From: Candidatus Hecatellales archaeon B24
GTDB lineage: Archaea; Thermoproteota; Bathyarchaeia; Hecatellales; Hecatellaceae
Direction: 5' to 3'
Length of the DNA stretch: 33,854 nucleotides
Assembly: GCA_001593855.1 (NCBI GenBank)
Contig: LUCC01000002.1
Span: forward strand, 1 to 33,854
Shown here piece after piece: positions 21,841 through 30,464 of this stretch. The position numbers and the translations under genes were made by a program. How positions within the stretch are numbered: the stretch's first letter is position 1; each line of letters begins with the position of its first letter. Under the pieces are notes generated by a model that had not been told where the DNA came from, searched no databases, and saw only the letters and a list, made by a program, of their open reading frames with translations.

Positions 21841-24800
21841 CTAACTTACCTTGCTTACCTCCGCAACCTTGGCTGGAAGGGTGTGCACGTAGGACACCCC
21901 GTTCCTGGCGTAAACTCCGAAGAGCCTGTCCGCTCGGGAGGCCATGGGCTCCTTGAAGCTGATAACTATCATCTGAGCCCTCTTAGACTCTCTTGCCAGC
22001 AGCTCAGCCAGCCTTCCAGTGTTCACAGGATCTAAATGAGCGTCCACTTCGTCGAAAATATAGAAGGGGGAAGTTCTGGTGAGGCTTTGCAGGGCGAAAA
22101 TGTAGCATACGGATACCACGGATTTTTCTCCTCCGCTTAGGGCGGTAACAGGCATTGGAGGTTTCCCTGGGAACTCGACTATGAGGTCTAGGCCTCCGCT
22201 GAAAGGGTCTTCAGGGTTTTGAAGCTGAACCCAGCCTCTTCCACCCGTTATAGCGTTAAAGGTTTCAGCAAACCTTTGGTTAAGCTTTTCTAGGGCTGCG
22301 TAGAAGGCTTCCTTCTTCTCTTTTTCCACAGCCTCTATGAAGCGTAGGATCTCGCTTTTCTCCTCTTCAAGCTTGTTTATTTTCGCTGAAAGCCCCTTAT
22401 AGTCTCTTTTCTGAGGCTCGTAAAGGGCTGGAGCGTTCATGTTAAGCTGACTGTAAAGCCTTTCCCTTTCCTCTTCAAGCCTTCCCATCAGCATGTCTGA
22501 AAGCTTAACCTCAACCGTGGAAAGCTTTAAAGGCCTCTCGAAGCCGAGTTCTTTAAGCTCCTTAAGACACTCCTCATATTCTATTTGAAGGCGGAGCCTA
22601 CGCTCCTTTAACTCGTTAAGCTTCCCCTCCATCTTCCTTATTTCTTCTATAAGCCTCCCGTAGTCTTCATCTATCTTTTTCAGGGTGTCACCGAAACGTT
22701 TGTACTCCTCTCTTCTAGAGGCCATAAGCTCTGTAAGCTTGTCCCTTTCAGCTATAAGCTCCTTGATGGAGGAGTCTATGCCTGATATTTCAGCTAGGGT
22801 GTCCTCTTCAAGTTTAAGCTGGCGTTTAAGCTCTCTTTCAAGGCCTGTTAGCTCCTTTCTAACCGTGACAAGGTTCGGGGTGTAAACGGTTTCGAAGGTG
22901 TCCTGCAGAGACCTAAGCCTGTTGTCAACCTCGTTAAGCCTCTTGGAGAACTCTACGACTTCGGCTTCCAGCTGGGCTTTTTCGCTTTCAAGCCCTGTTA
23001 CGTATTCAGGTCTAACCTTCGCCCTAAGCCTTTCAGCCTCGCTTCTAAGCTTTGAAAGCTCGGCTTCTAGGGCTGCCTTTCCACCTTCAACCTCGTTTAT
23101 GAGGGACCTTGACTTTTCAAGCCTCCTGTTCAGAGACTCAATCTTCCTGTTAGCCTCCGATATGAGCCTCCTATTCCTCGAAAGATTATTCTTCATGGTT
23201 TCCTCTTCAGCGTCAAAGAATTTGAGGCTGTCCTCATGTCGAACCCTTTCGGATTCAAGTCTGACCAGCTCCTTTCTAAGCCTCTCCAAGTCGGCTCTAC
23301 GCCTTTCAAGAAGCTTCTCGAAGGTTACAACGGTTTCACCTACGGCGTCTATGGTTTTATCGCTGGGAACCACCTCTGAAAGGTCTATGGGCTCCCTATA
23401 GAAGCCCACCGTAAGCCTGGGTCCAGGCTCGAAAACCTCGCCTTCAACCGTTACAGCCCTGAAACCGGCTTTAGAAGCCTTCAAAGCAGCTTCAGCCGTG
23501 GAAGCAAGGAAAGTGTCGCCTAAAATGAAGTTTAAGGCTGGCTTAAACTTTGAGGAGGCATCCACGAGGGAGGCCAGCGAGCCTACTAGTCCTTCAATTT
23601 TAGGTTTGGACACCGGCTTTATGTTTCTGGCTTCTGAAAGCGGGATAATCTTGATTCTCCCAATCTTGGTCCGCTTAAGACTTTCAGCACACTTCTTAAC
23701 GATGTCTAGGTTTTCAACCACTAGCGCCTGAAGCCATCCTTCCGCTGCAGCCTCAACCGCCTGCCTGTACCTGGGAGGAATCCTGATACGCTTTCTAAGC
23801 CTTCCGTGGACGCCTCTGAGAGCTCCCATAGAGGCTAGGCTTTCAATCAGGCTTAAAGCCTTCTCCTCGGAGAGAACTCTTTCGGCTAGGTCTTTCTTGG
23901 ACTTGAAGGCTGTGACGTTCAGCTTAGCCTTCTTAACCACGCCTTCAGCCTTTCTAATCTCGTCTTCAGCCCGTGCCATCTGCTCTTTAACCCGTTCTAT
24001 CGCGTTAACTGTTTCTTCAAGGCTTTTCTCTTCTTTGCGTCTGAACTCTCTAAGCTTCTCAAGCCTTTGGGCTAGGTTGCTGAAGATTTCCTCCAGCGAC
24101 CTTCTTTTGTCTTCTATGGAGGCTATCTGGCTGATTATGCTGTTCTCCCTCTCTTTTTCACCCCTGATTTTCAGGTAGAGCTTTCCCCTTTCCGACTCAA
24201 GCCCTTTAATTTTCTTCTCCAGCTCCCTTAGGGCTGAAGCGTTAGTATCGAGGTTAAGCCTGATATCGGAAATCTTCTCCTTGATACGCTCTATTTTCTT
24301 CTGTCTCTCGGAAAGGTAGGCCTCCAACTCCTCTTTTTCTCTAACCAGCCTTCTAAGCTCCTTCTTTGCTTCCGAAGCCTGGGTTTTAAGTCTTTCCAGC
24401 TGCGCCCGCTTTTCATCCCTTCTAGCTTCAAGGTTTCTGGTGGCAGACCGGATGGAGGACAGCGTTGACTTGCGGACGGCTAGCACGGCGTTCAGGTTTC
24501 CAAGCTGAGCTTGAAGGTGAACAAGCCTGTCTCCACCCTTATCTACGACTTCCCTTGCATACTCACCGTATTCATCTTGAACCCTTCGTCTTTCAGCTTC
24601 AAGCTGGCTTCTTCTCCCTTCCAGCTCGCCTATCTGGGAGGTTAGGTTTTCTACGGCTGACTGAACTTCTTCAAGGTTCTCGAAAAGCGATTTGGCTTTA
24701 ACGGAGAGCCTTACAGCCTTGAACCTGTTGATGAGGTCTGAAAGGTAGTTGTAGCTGAGAACTATGTTTCTCCCGGTTTCCAGCTCTGTAACCCTCAACT

Positions 24801-25395
24801 TTACTTCCTCGTATTTTCCGCGGGCAACCTTAATGTTAACTTCAGCCTCTCTAAGCTCTACTTCAGCTTCTTTACGCTTCCGGTCGTATTCCGCTATTCC
24901 TATGATTTGCTCTACAGCCTTCCTTCTCTCCTCCGGGGGGCTTTCAGCAATCCGGATGGTGGTTCCCTGGAAGACTATGTTCATTCCTCCGGTAAGCGAA
25001 GCCATGGAAAGCATGTCCACTAGGACGTTCCACGAATACTTCATGCCGTTAACTTTGAGGGTGCTGGAGCCGTCAGGAGATACGCTTCTGGTTATGACCA
25101 CATCGTCAGAGTCTATGGGGATCTTCCTGTCAACATTGTCTATGTGGATGGTTACCGTAGCCCTTCTCGCCTTCTGGTAGTCGCTGTTTCCGCTGAAAAG
25201 CAGGTCTGGAAAGCTTTTCACCCTCAGCGACCTTGTGCTTCTTTCGCCTAGAACAAACTGTACGGCGTCTACGATGTTGCTTTTACCTGAACCGTTAGGG
25301 CCGACGATAACGTTCAGCCCCTTATCGAAGGTTAACACTGTCTTACGTGCGAAGGTTTTGAAGCCTGAAAGCTCCAGCCTTTTGATGAGAACCAT
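21841..25395 (-). CDS. smc: Chromosome partition protein Smc
   Basis: Canonical SMC ATPase for chromosome organisation. The N-terminal head begins IKRLELSGFKTFARKTV with Walker A GPNGSGKS (32-39). Two long coils flank a hinge at about residues 515-665 (SMGALRGVHGRL ... FEPGPRLTVGF), and the C-terminal head has LSGGEKS and FYIFDEVDAHLD. With ATG at 25395 the product is 1184 residues, normal for Smc. Starting at 25467 would add 24 residues that no Smc has. There is no ribosome-binding site before this ATG, so it may be leaderless; an A/T-rich tttaattta lies about 25-35 bases upstream. It is divergent from pepQ. Confidence 0.97.
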   Translation of the reverse strand: MVLIKRLELSGFKTFARKTVLTFDKGLNVIVGPNGSGKSNIVDAVQFVLGERSTRSLRVKSFPDLLFSGNSDYQKARRATVTIHIDNVDRKIPIDSDDVVITRSVSPDGSSTLKVNGMKYSWNVLVDMLSMASLTGGMNIVFQGTTIRIAESPPEERRKAVEQIIGIAEYDRKRKEAEVELREAEVNIKVARGKYEEVKLRVTELETGRNIVLSYNYLSDLINRFKAVRLSVKAKSLFENLEEVQSAVENLTSQIGELEGRRSQLEAERRRVQDEYGEYAREVVDKGGDRLVHLQAQLGNLNAVLAVRKSTLSSIRSATRNLEARRDEKRAQLERLKTQASEAKKELRRLVREKEELEAYLSERQKKIERIKEKISDIRLNLDTNASALRELEKKIKGLESERGKLYLKIRGEKERENSIISQIASIEDKRRSLEEIFSNLAQRLEKLREFRRKEEKSLEETVNAIERVKEQMARAEDEIRKAEGVVKKAKLNVTAFKSKKDLAERVLSEEKALSLIESLASMGALRGVHGRLRKRIRIPPRYRQAVEAAAEGWLQALVVENLDIVKKCAESLKRTKIGRIKIIPLSEARNIKPVSKPKIEGLVGSLASLVDASSKFKPALNFILGDTFLASTAEAALKASKAGFRAVTVEGEVFEPGPRLTVGFYREPIDLSEVVPSDKTIDAVGETVVTFEKLLERRRADLERLRKELVRLESERVRHEDSLKFFDAEEETMKNNLSRNRRLISEANRKIESLNRRLEKSRSLINEVEGGKAALEAELSKLRSEAERLRAKVRPEYVTGLESEKAQLEAEVVEFSKRLNEVDNRLRSLQDTFETVYTPNLVTVRKELTGLERELKRQLKLEEDTLAEISGIDSSIKELIAERDKLTELMASRREEYKRFGDTLKKIDEDYGRLIEEIRKMEGKLNELKERRLRLQIEYEECLKELKELGFERPLKLSTVEVKLSDMLMGRLEEERERLYSQLNMNAPALYEPQKRDYKGLSAKINKLEEEKSEILRFIEAVEKEKKEAFYAALEKLNQRFAETFNAITGGRGWVQLQNPEDPFSGGLDLIVEFPGKPPMPVTALSGGEKSVVSVCYIFALQSLTRTSPFYIFDEVDAHLDPVNTGRLAELLARESKRAQMIVISFKEPMASRADRLFGVYARNGVSYVHTLPAKVAEVSKVS

Positions 25396-25470
25396 GACAA
25401 AAGATAATAGCTTAATTGTTAAATTAAAGGTTAATATCCTAATTCTTGGTAAGTATACATCAATCAAACA

Positions 25471-25480
25471 TTATATTTAT
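25471..25480 (+). promoter_or_regulatory. TATA-like box for the pepQ gene
   Basis: The run ttatatttat in the 142-base spacer between smc and pepQ is about 65 bases before the pepQ TTG. A transcript from about 25501 would include the GGAGG at 25524-25528. The same region has several A/T-rich runs reading toward smc, so promoters for both genes are packed here. Nothing else is seen in the spacer. Confidence 0.45.
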
Positions 25481-25537
25481 GCATGAAATTCGAAAGATAG
25501 AAGGCTTATCCTGAAGCTAACTTGGAGGAAAAAGCCC

Positions 25538-26629
25538 TTGGAAAGCCGCTTCCTAGCCGAAAGACTTAGAAAACTTAAAGAAGAGCTTAAAAACCTCAAA
25601 CTTGAAGCATACCTCTGCCTGCACCCAGCAAACATACAATATTTCACCGGAAGCCCTCAAGCCGGCGAATTAGCCCTGGGACTGCTGGTAACCTTGGACA
25701 ATCCGCCCACCCTCTTCATACCTGAAATGGGAGCCTACCAAGCTCAACTACAAGCCAAAATAAAACTGGAAACGGAAGTTTTCAAGGTTGGAGATGAAGC
25801 ATTGAAAAAACTTAGAAACACTCTCAAAGGCTTCAAAGTTTTAGGCTTCGACGACGCTTCCCAGGCTAGGATTTCAAAGCTTAAGGTTAAAGGTTTAAGC
25901 CTTAAGCCTCATCCTGAAATCCCTGAGAAGCTTAGGGTGGTTAAGGATGAAAGCGAGCTGGAGGCGTTAAGGAAGGCTGCCAGAATTCTTAGAAAAGGCT
26001 TCGACGCTGTTTTCCAGGTTTTAAAGCCTGGCGTGCGTGAGCGTGAGGTTGCAGCAGCTGCTGAGTACGCTTTGAGGGTTGGAGGCTCAGACTTCTACGC
26101 CTTTCCCACCCTGGTGGCTTCCGGTTCTAGGTCTGCTCACCCTCACGGGTCTCCTACGGCGAGGAGGATTAGGGAGGGTGATGTGGTGGTTGTGGATTTG
26201 GGAGCGAAGTTTTCAGGCTACTGTGTTGACGCTACGAGAACCTTCATGGTTGGAAGGGTTAAACCGGCTGTTTCAAAAGCTTACAGGGCTGTTTTGGAAG
26301 CCTACAGGGCTGCGGTTGGAGGGGTTAAGCCTGGAATGAGAGGGTTTGAAGCCGACATGCTTGCTAGGAAGACTATTCAGACATGGGGGTTCGGCGAGTT
26401 TTTCACCCACGGTTTGGGGCATGGAGTTGGATTGGAGGTGCATGAGGCCCCACGGCTTTCCCCAGGCAGCCGAGACCTTTTGAGGGCGGGTTCAACCTTC
26501 ACCCTTGAGCCTGGAATCTATTTGCCGGGCAGGTTTGGAGTTAGAGTTGAGAACACCGTGCTGCTGACTGAAAACGGGATTAAAGTTTTAACAGGCTGGT
26601 CTGGGAAAGAATTTATTAGCTTCAACTGA
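25538..26629 (+). CDS. pepQ: M24 family Xaa-Pro aminopeptidase/dipeptidase
   Basis: Metallo-aminopeptidase of the pita-bread fold that cleaves N-terminal residues next to proline. Residues 1-140 form the creatinase-like N-domain. The catalytic part has the five metal ligands: Asp in VVVDLGAKFSG, Asp in YCVDATRTF, His in THGLGHGVGLEVHEAP, Glu in TLEPGIY and Glu in RVENTVLL. The product is 363 residues, normal for PepQ. TTG at 25538 follows GGAGG at nine bases. The gene ends about 40 bases before the homocitrate synthase-like gene and is probably co-transcribed with it. Confidence 0.93.
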   Translation: MESRFLAERLRKLKEELKNLKLEAYLCLHPANIQYFTGSPQAGELALGLLVTLDNPPTLFIPEMGAYQAQLQAKIKLETEVFKVGDEALKKLRNTLKGFKVLGFDDASQARISKLKVKGLSLKPHPEIPEKLRVVKDESELEALRKAARILRKGFDAVFQVLKPGVREREVAAAAEYALRVGGSDFYAFPTLVASGSRSAHPHGSPTARRIREGDVVVVDLGAKFSGYCVDATRTFMVGRVKPAVSKAYRAVLEAYRAAVGGVKPGMRGFEADMLARKTIQTWGFGEFFTHGLGHGVGLEVHEAPRLSPGSRDLLRAGSTFTLEPGIYLPGRFGVRVENTVLLTENGIKVLTGWSGKEFISFN

Positions 26630-26668
26630 TATTTTCCATAACTCTCAGTATTGGCGGGAGAAAAGGCG

Positions 26669-28114
26669 ATGGGTGAAAATAGAATCGTGCTGAACAGGAT
26701 ACTGGACACCACGCTTAGGGAAGGAGAGCAAGCTCCCAGCGTGTACTTTAGACCAGACGAGAAATGCACCATAGCCGAAATGCTCTACCAAGTTCTCGGG
26801 CGGAAAGGTCTGATAGAGGTAGGGCAGCCCTACAGCCCTAAGTACCGGGAAGGCGTGGAAGCCGTGGTGAAATACTTCAAGGAGAAAGGCTACGAGCTTG
26901 GAAAGCTACTGGCACACTGCAGAACGCTTAAGGAAGACGTGGAAATAGCCCACCAATGTGAAACCGGAGGCATAGTGGTCTTTATGGCTCCCTCAGACAA
27001 GCATCTCCAAGCCAAGTTTGGAGGAAAAATCTCCTATGAAAGGGCTCTGCAGATGATAGGGGAGTCCATAGAATTCGCCAAGCGTGATTTAGGCTTCCAG
27101 ATGGTTCAGTACACTCTGGAAGATGCCACCAGCGTACCCATAGAAAAACTCATAGAAGTTTCAAGAGTGGCTGAGGAGGCTGGAGTGGACGTAGTTAGAA
27201 TACCTGACACCAAAGGGCAGGCTGAGCCTAAAAGCTTTGGGGAAACCATCCGGGAATTAACCTCTAACGTGAAGGCGGCTGTGGACGTTCACTGCCATAA
27301 CGACAGGGGACTGTCCATAGCTAACAGCATAGCAGGACTTCAAAACGGTGCCACAGGAGTTCACGTCACAGTTATGGGGATAGGTGAAAGATGTGGCATA
27401 GCCGACCTGGCAACGCTGGCAGACGACCTTGAAAGCTTTTACGGGGTTGAAACAGGAGTAAACTTCAAGAGGATACCCCGCCTCTACCGTTACGTGGCCG
27501 CAGCCTCAGGAGTTGTCATACCTCCAACCTTCCCCATCCTCGGCAAGTTCGCCAGAATCCATAAGGCTGGAATCCATCAGAAAGCTGTTCTGAAGGACCC
27601 CTCAACCTATGAAACCATAGACTGGACACGGTACGGGCTTGAAAGAGAATTCGAGTTTGGAGCCATGCAGACAGGCGACCTAGTAGACCACCTGCTTCGA
27701 GGCGTAGAAGTGCCAGATGAAGTTAAAAAATCCGTCATAGAGGAGATTAGGGAAATCTCCATAACCAAGGGCAGACCTCTCAAGAGGGCTGAAGTTAAAA
27801 GGCTTATAGAAAAACGGATGGGAGTAAGCCTTGCCGACAGGATTACAGCTGGAGAGGAAGTTGACGCCTTAATCTTCCTGAAGGTTAAACCTGCCTGCGA
27901 CGAGCTTACCTTAATCAAAAACATACGCCAGAGGTTTCTGAAATACGGCTTCCCCGTTGTCATCAGGGATATAGCCGGCGGATGGGACTTCGTAATAGAC
28001 GTAAGAAACGTAACGAACCCTGCCATCTTAGACAAGATAACAGGCGAAATAAGAAAGGAAAACAGCGACATAATTGAGACAAGCACCTCGCTAGTTTTCG
28101 ACGAATACAAGTAG
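26669..28114 (+). CDS. Homocitrate/isopropylmalate synthase-like enzyme with C-terminal RAM domain
   Basis: Belongs to the DRE-TIM metallolyase (HMGL-like) family of acetyl-CoA condensing enzymes. Evidence is DTTLREGEQAPSV at the start, the metal-binding HCHNDRGLSIANS, GIGERCGIADL, and KAGIHQKAVLKDPSTYE, which typifies homocitrate and isopropylmalate synthases. In place of the LeuA regulatory domain, residues from about 395 onward (27851-28111) look like an Lrp/AsnC-type ligand-binding domain (VDALIFLKVKP ... GGWDFVIDVRN ... IIETSTSLVF). That suggests amino-acid feedback control. ATG at 26669 is chosen over TTG at 26651 because GGGAG is suitably spaced. Substrate cannot be fixed from sequence: lysine-pathway homocitrate synthase is my first guess. 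Confidence 0.85.
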   Translation: MGENRIVLNRILDTTLREGEQAPSVYFRPDEKCTIAEMLYQVLGRKGLIEVGQPYSPKYREGVEAVVKYFKEKGYELGKLLAHCRTLKEDVEIAHQCETGGIVVFMAPSDKHLQAKFGGKISYERALQMIGESIEFAKRDLGFQMVQYTLEDATSVPIEKLIEVSRVAEEAGVDVVRIPDTKGQAEPKSFGETIRELTSNVKAAVDVHCHNDRGLSIANSIAGLQNGATGVHVTVMGIGERCGIADLATLADDLESFYGVETGVNFKRIPRLYRYVAAASGVVIPPTFPILGKFARIHKAGIHQKAVLKDPSTYETIDWTRYGLEREFEFGAMQTGDLVDHLLRGVEVPDEVKKSVIEEIREISITKGRPLKRAEVKRLIEKRMGVSLADRITAGEEVDALIFLKVKPACDELTLIKNIRQRFLKYGFPVVIRDIAGGWDFVIDVRNVTNPAILDKITGEIRKENSDIIETSTSLVFDEYK

Positions 28115-28142
28115 ACTTATTTAAAGATGCAAAACACAAACC

Positions 28143-28153
28143 TTTTTATATTA
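28143..28153 (+). promoter_or_regulatory. TATA-like box of the trkA gene
   Basis: The run tttttatatta follows an A/C-rich stretch resembling a BRE element. It lies 156 bases before the TrkA-like TTG, so a transcript from about 28175 would have an unusually long leader of about 135 bases, in contrast to the short leaders elsewhere in this window. Confidence 0.45.
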
Positions 28154-28220
28154 CTCCCTTCAACATACAAGACGAAACTGAAGGTGCAGACATAAGCTAT
28201 GAGCCATAATGCCTCTGAGG

Positions 28221-28245
28221 TTTCATCCCGCCGGTCGGGATGGAA
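28221..28245 (+). repeat. Strong hairpin in the trkA leader
   Basis: The arms tttcatcccg and cgggatggaa pair over ten positions (nine Watson-Crick and one G-U in RNA) around the five-base loop ccggt. It lies in the only sizeable leader in the window, 63 bases before the TrkA-like TTG. It has no U-tract after it, so it is not a typical intrinsic terminator. It could be a translational or RNA-stability element or part of a small non-coding RNA. Besides the TATA-like box, I see nothing else in 28115-28308. Confidence 0.6.
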
Positions 28246-28308
28246 GGGAGGTTGGAACTGCTTTTCTAAACAATTTACCCTGCTGGAAGGAGTGGTGGCT
28301 GAACCCCC

Positions 28309-28962
28309 TTGTATGCTGTAATTGTCGGTTTAAGCGGGGTAGGGCAAAGTCTTGCTAAAACCCTGATAGAAAGAGGCTACGATGTGGCTATAATAGATAA
28401 AAACCATGAACGCTGCGAAAAATTCTCCTCCGAATACGACGCCCTCGTAATATGTGGAGACGCTGTGGAAAAGGACACGCTTAGAGACGCTGGAATAGAG
28501 AAGGCTGACGCCCTTGTGGCTGCCACCGGAGATGACTCCGTAAACCTGATGATAGTATCCATGGCCAAAGAGTTCGGAGCTAGAAACGTGGTAGCCGTGG
28601 TTAGAAACCCCGAGCACATCGGACTTTTCAAGAAAAGCGGGGTCAGAGTTATAGTTCCAGACGAGGTTGTAGCTGAACACCTGTACCAGCACCTGTACAG
28701 GGTTAAAGACTTCCTCGTCCTCGGTGAAAACCAAGCGGAAATCTTCGTTGTCAGGGTTGAAAATGGCTCGGGGAAGCCGCTGAAGAAGATAGGAATACCT
28801 AACGGAAGCTCTATCATAGGCATCTACAGGGATGGAAAGCTTAACATAACCCTGCCATCAGACATGATTTTGAGAAGCGGAGACGAGCTACTGGTATACA
28901 CGATTAAGCCTAAACCTGAAAGCATACGGAAGGTTGTAGAAGCCTTCGCCGGGAAAATCTAA
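28309..28962 (+). CDS. trkA: TrkA-like potassium uptake regulatory subunit
   Basis: Cytoplasmic RCK (KTN) protein that gates TrkH/KtrB channels in response to nucleotides. The N-terminal Rossmann fold begins MYAVIVGLSGVGQSLAKTLI (G-x-S-G-x-G) and ends strand 2 with an acidic ID, implying NAD(H) binding. Conserved segments VICGDAVEKDTLRDAG and ADALVAATGDDSVNLM follow. The C-terminal domain (about 140-217) includes GKPLKKIGIPNGSSIIGIYRDG, a TrkA-C module. The 217 residues equal one RCK unit. TTG at 28309 has GGAAGGAG upstream. The gene is convergent with trkH, with only five bases between the stops. Confidence 0.92.
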   Translation: MYAVIVGLSGVGQSLAKTLIERGYDVAIIDKNHERCEKFSSEYDALVICGDAVEKDTLRDAGIEKADALVAATGDDSVNLMIVSMAKEFGARNVVAVVRNPEHIGLFKKSGVRVIVPDEVVAEHLYQHLYRVKDFLVLGENQAEIFVVRVENGSGKPLKKIGIPNGSSIIGIYRDGKLNITLPSDMILRSGDELLVYTIKPKPESIRKVVEAFAGKI

Positions 28963-28967
28963 AGCCT

Positions 28968-30437
28968 TTACACGCCAGCCCTCCTCTTCCTCAAAGCCTT
29001 AAGCCTAGAAAGCTCCCTCCAAGTGTAGGGGGACAGGAGGGCTAACACCGGGAAAACTTCAAGCCTCCCAGCCCACATGCCGAAGATTAACACAACCTTA
29101 ACAGGGTCTGAAAGGCTTTTAGAAACTGGAAGCAGGCAGGGTCCAACGTTTCCCTGAGCGGAGAGGGCGCCTGAGATGGCTGTCAGAGGGTTGAAGCCTC
29201 CCAGCAGGCTTATGAGCACGCCTTCTATGATTATCAGGATGAAGTAGGCTGACACGAAGCTCATCACCCTGAAAATTTCGTCTTCCCCCACCACGTGGTC
29301 TCCAATCTTGAAGGGTTTTATAGCTCTCTCAGGCAGTGCCGACTTGAAAAGCATGTAATGCACTGCCTTCACCAAAATAATTATCCTAATTATTTTTATG
29401 GCTCCGCCAGTCGAACCTAAGCCTCCTCCGATAAACATCAGAATGGTTAAAACCCAGGTGGCCAAGTTCGGGAAGCCGGCTACGTCAGTAAGCGTGTATC
29501 CTGTGGTGGTTAAAATCGAAGCCCCATGGAAAATCCCGTAGCGGAGGGCCTCCCAGAAATCTCCTGCCACCCCGTTAAAGAAGAGGTCTACGGCTATCAG
29601 AAGAGAGGCTACGGCTACTATCAGCAGGCAAGCTTTAAATTCAACACTTTTAAGAAGCATTCTCAGGCTTCTATGGGTTATAGCTCTAATGTAAACTATA
29701 AAGTTCGTAGCTCCCACCAGCATGAAAATCACCAAGATTATTTCGGCTGTGAGGTTTCCAAGCCCTCCAACGCTGGCGTTCCTGGTTGAAAATCCTCCCG
29801 TGGACATAACCGTGAAGGCGTGGGCCACCGCGTCGAAGGGGTCCAGCTTCGCTAGGAAAATCAGTGCTAGAATGCACACAGCCGTGTAGAGGAGGTAAAG
29901 CTTCCACATGTATCTTACGGTTTCCCTGGTGGTGGCTAAAGCCTTCTCCTCTCTGGCTTCAGCCCTGTAAAGCCTCCAGACGCCTATTCCACTGGGTGAA
30001 ATAAAGAGGAGGAAGAAGAGTATTATTCCTATTCCTCCAACCCACTGGGTTAGAGCTCTCCAGAAAAGCAGGCTTCTAGGCAGCACCTCCACGTCTTCTA
30101 TAACCGTCATACCCGTGGTTGTAAAGCCTGACATAGCCTCAAAGTAGGCGTCCACCGGATGCATTTTCGCAATGTAAAGGTAGGGCACTGCCCCTACGGC
30201 TGAAACTATAAGCCAGCCTACAGAGGAAATCATGAAGGCTTCGGTTAGGGTTACCTCGCCTATACCCCCCTTACGGTAGAGCAGAAAACCTAAAAGAATG
30301 ATGGCCACAGCGTAGAAAAGGAAGAAGCTGAACTCCGACTTTTCACCGTAAATCCATGCTACAACTGCGGGGAGAAGCAGGGTTACACCTGCAGCTCTAA
30401 TAACGTTCGCCAGCCCTGCGGAAACATTTTCAGTCAC
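28968..30437 (-). CDS. trkH: TrkH/KtrB-type potassium transporter, membrane subunit
   Basis: Integral membrane K+ transporter of the superfamily with four pore repeats. The 489 residues contain about ten hydrophobic segments and pore-loop motifs with the selectivity glycines: MSGFTTTGMTVIED, TVMSTGGFSTRNASV, HGASILTTTGYTLTD and SAQGNVGP. The C-terminus ends with a basic tail RLKALRKRRAGV, as expected for the cytoplasmic side. Length is normal for TrkH (about 480). The GTG start has only a weak GGTGT upstream. It is convergent with the TrkA-like regulator, an arrangement that needs two promoters for one transport system. Confidence 0.95.
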   Translation of the reverse strand: MTENVSAGLANVIRAAGVTLLLPAVVAWIYGEKSEFSFFLFYAVAIILLGFLLYRKGGIGEVTLTEAFMISSVGWLIVSAVGAVPYLYIAKMHPVDAYFEAMSGFTTTGMTVIEDVEVLPRSLLFWRALTQWVGGIGIILFFLLFISPSGIGVWRLYRAEAREEKALATTRETVRYMWKLYLLYTAVCILALIFLAKLDPFDAVAHAFTVMSTGGFSTRNASVGGLGNLTAEIILVIFMLVGATNFIVYIRAITHRSLRMLLKSVEFKACLLIVAVASLLIAVDLFFNGVAGDFWEALRYGIFHGASILTTTGYTLTDVAGFPNLATWVLTILMFIGGGLGSTGGAIKIIRIIILVKAVHYMLFKSALPERAIKPFKIGDHVVGEDEIFRVMSFVSAYFILIIIEGVLISLLGGFNPLTAISGALSAQGNVGPCLLPVSKSLSDPVKVVLIFGMWAGRLEVFPVLALLSPYTWRELSRLKALRKRRAGV

Positions 30438-30464
30438 AGGTGTACACCGTTCAGGGTTACGCCT

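Noticed and set aside
22898-23401. Plus-strand open frame rich in Ser/Leu opposite smc
   Set aside because: A shadow of the Glu/Arg/Leu-rich coiled-coil codons; low-complexity composition with no start signal.
28221-28245. Intrinsic terminator for the homocitrate synthase-like gene
   Set aside because: The hairpin is over 100 bases past the stop, lies after a TATA-like box and has no T-run, so a leader element is more likely.
27607-28823. Minus-strand open frames opposite the homocitrate synthase-like and trkA genes
   Set aside because: Wholly antisense to well-conserved genes, with no recognisable domain or ribosome-binding site.
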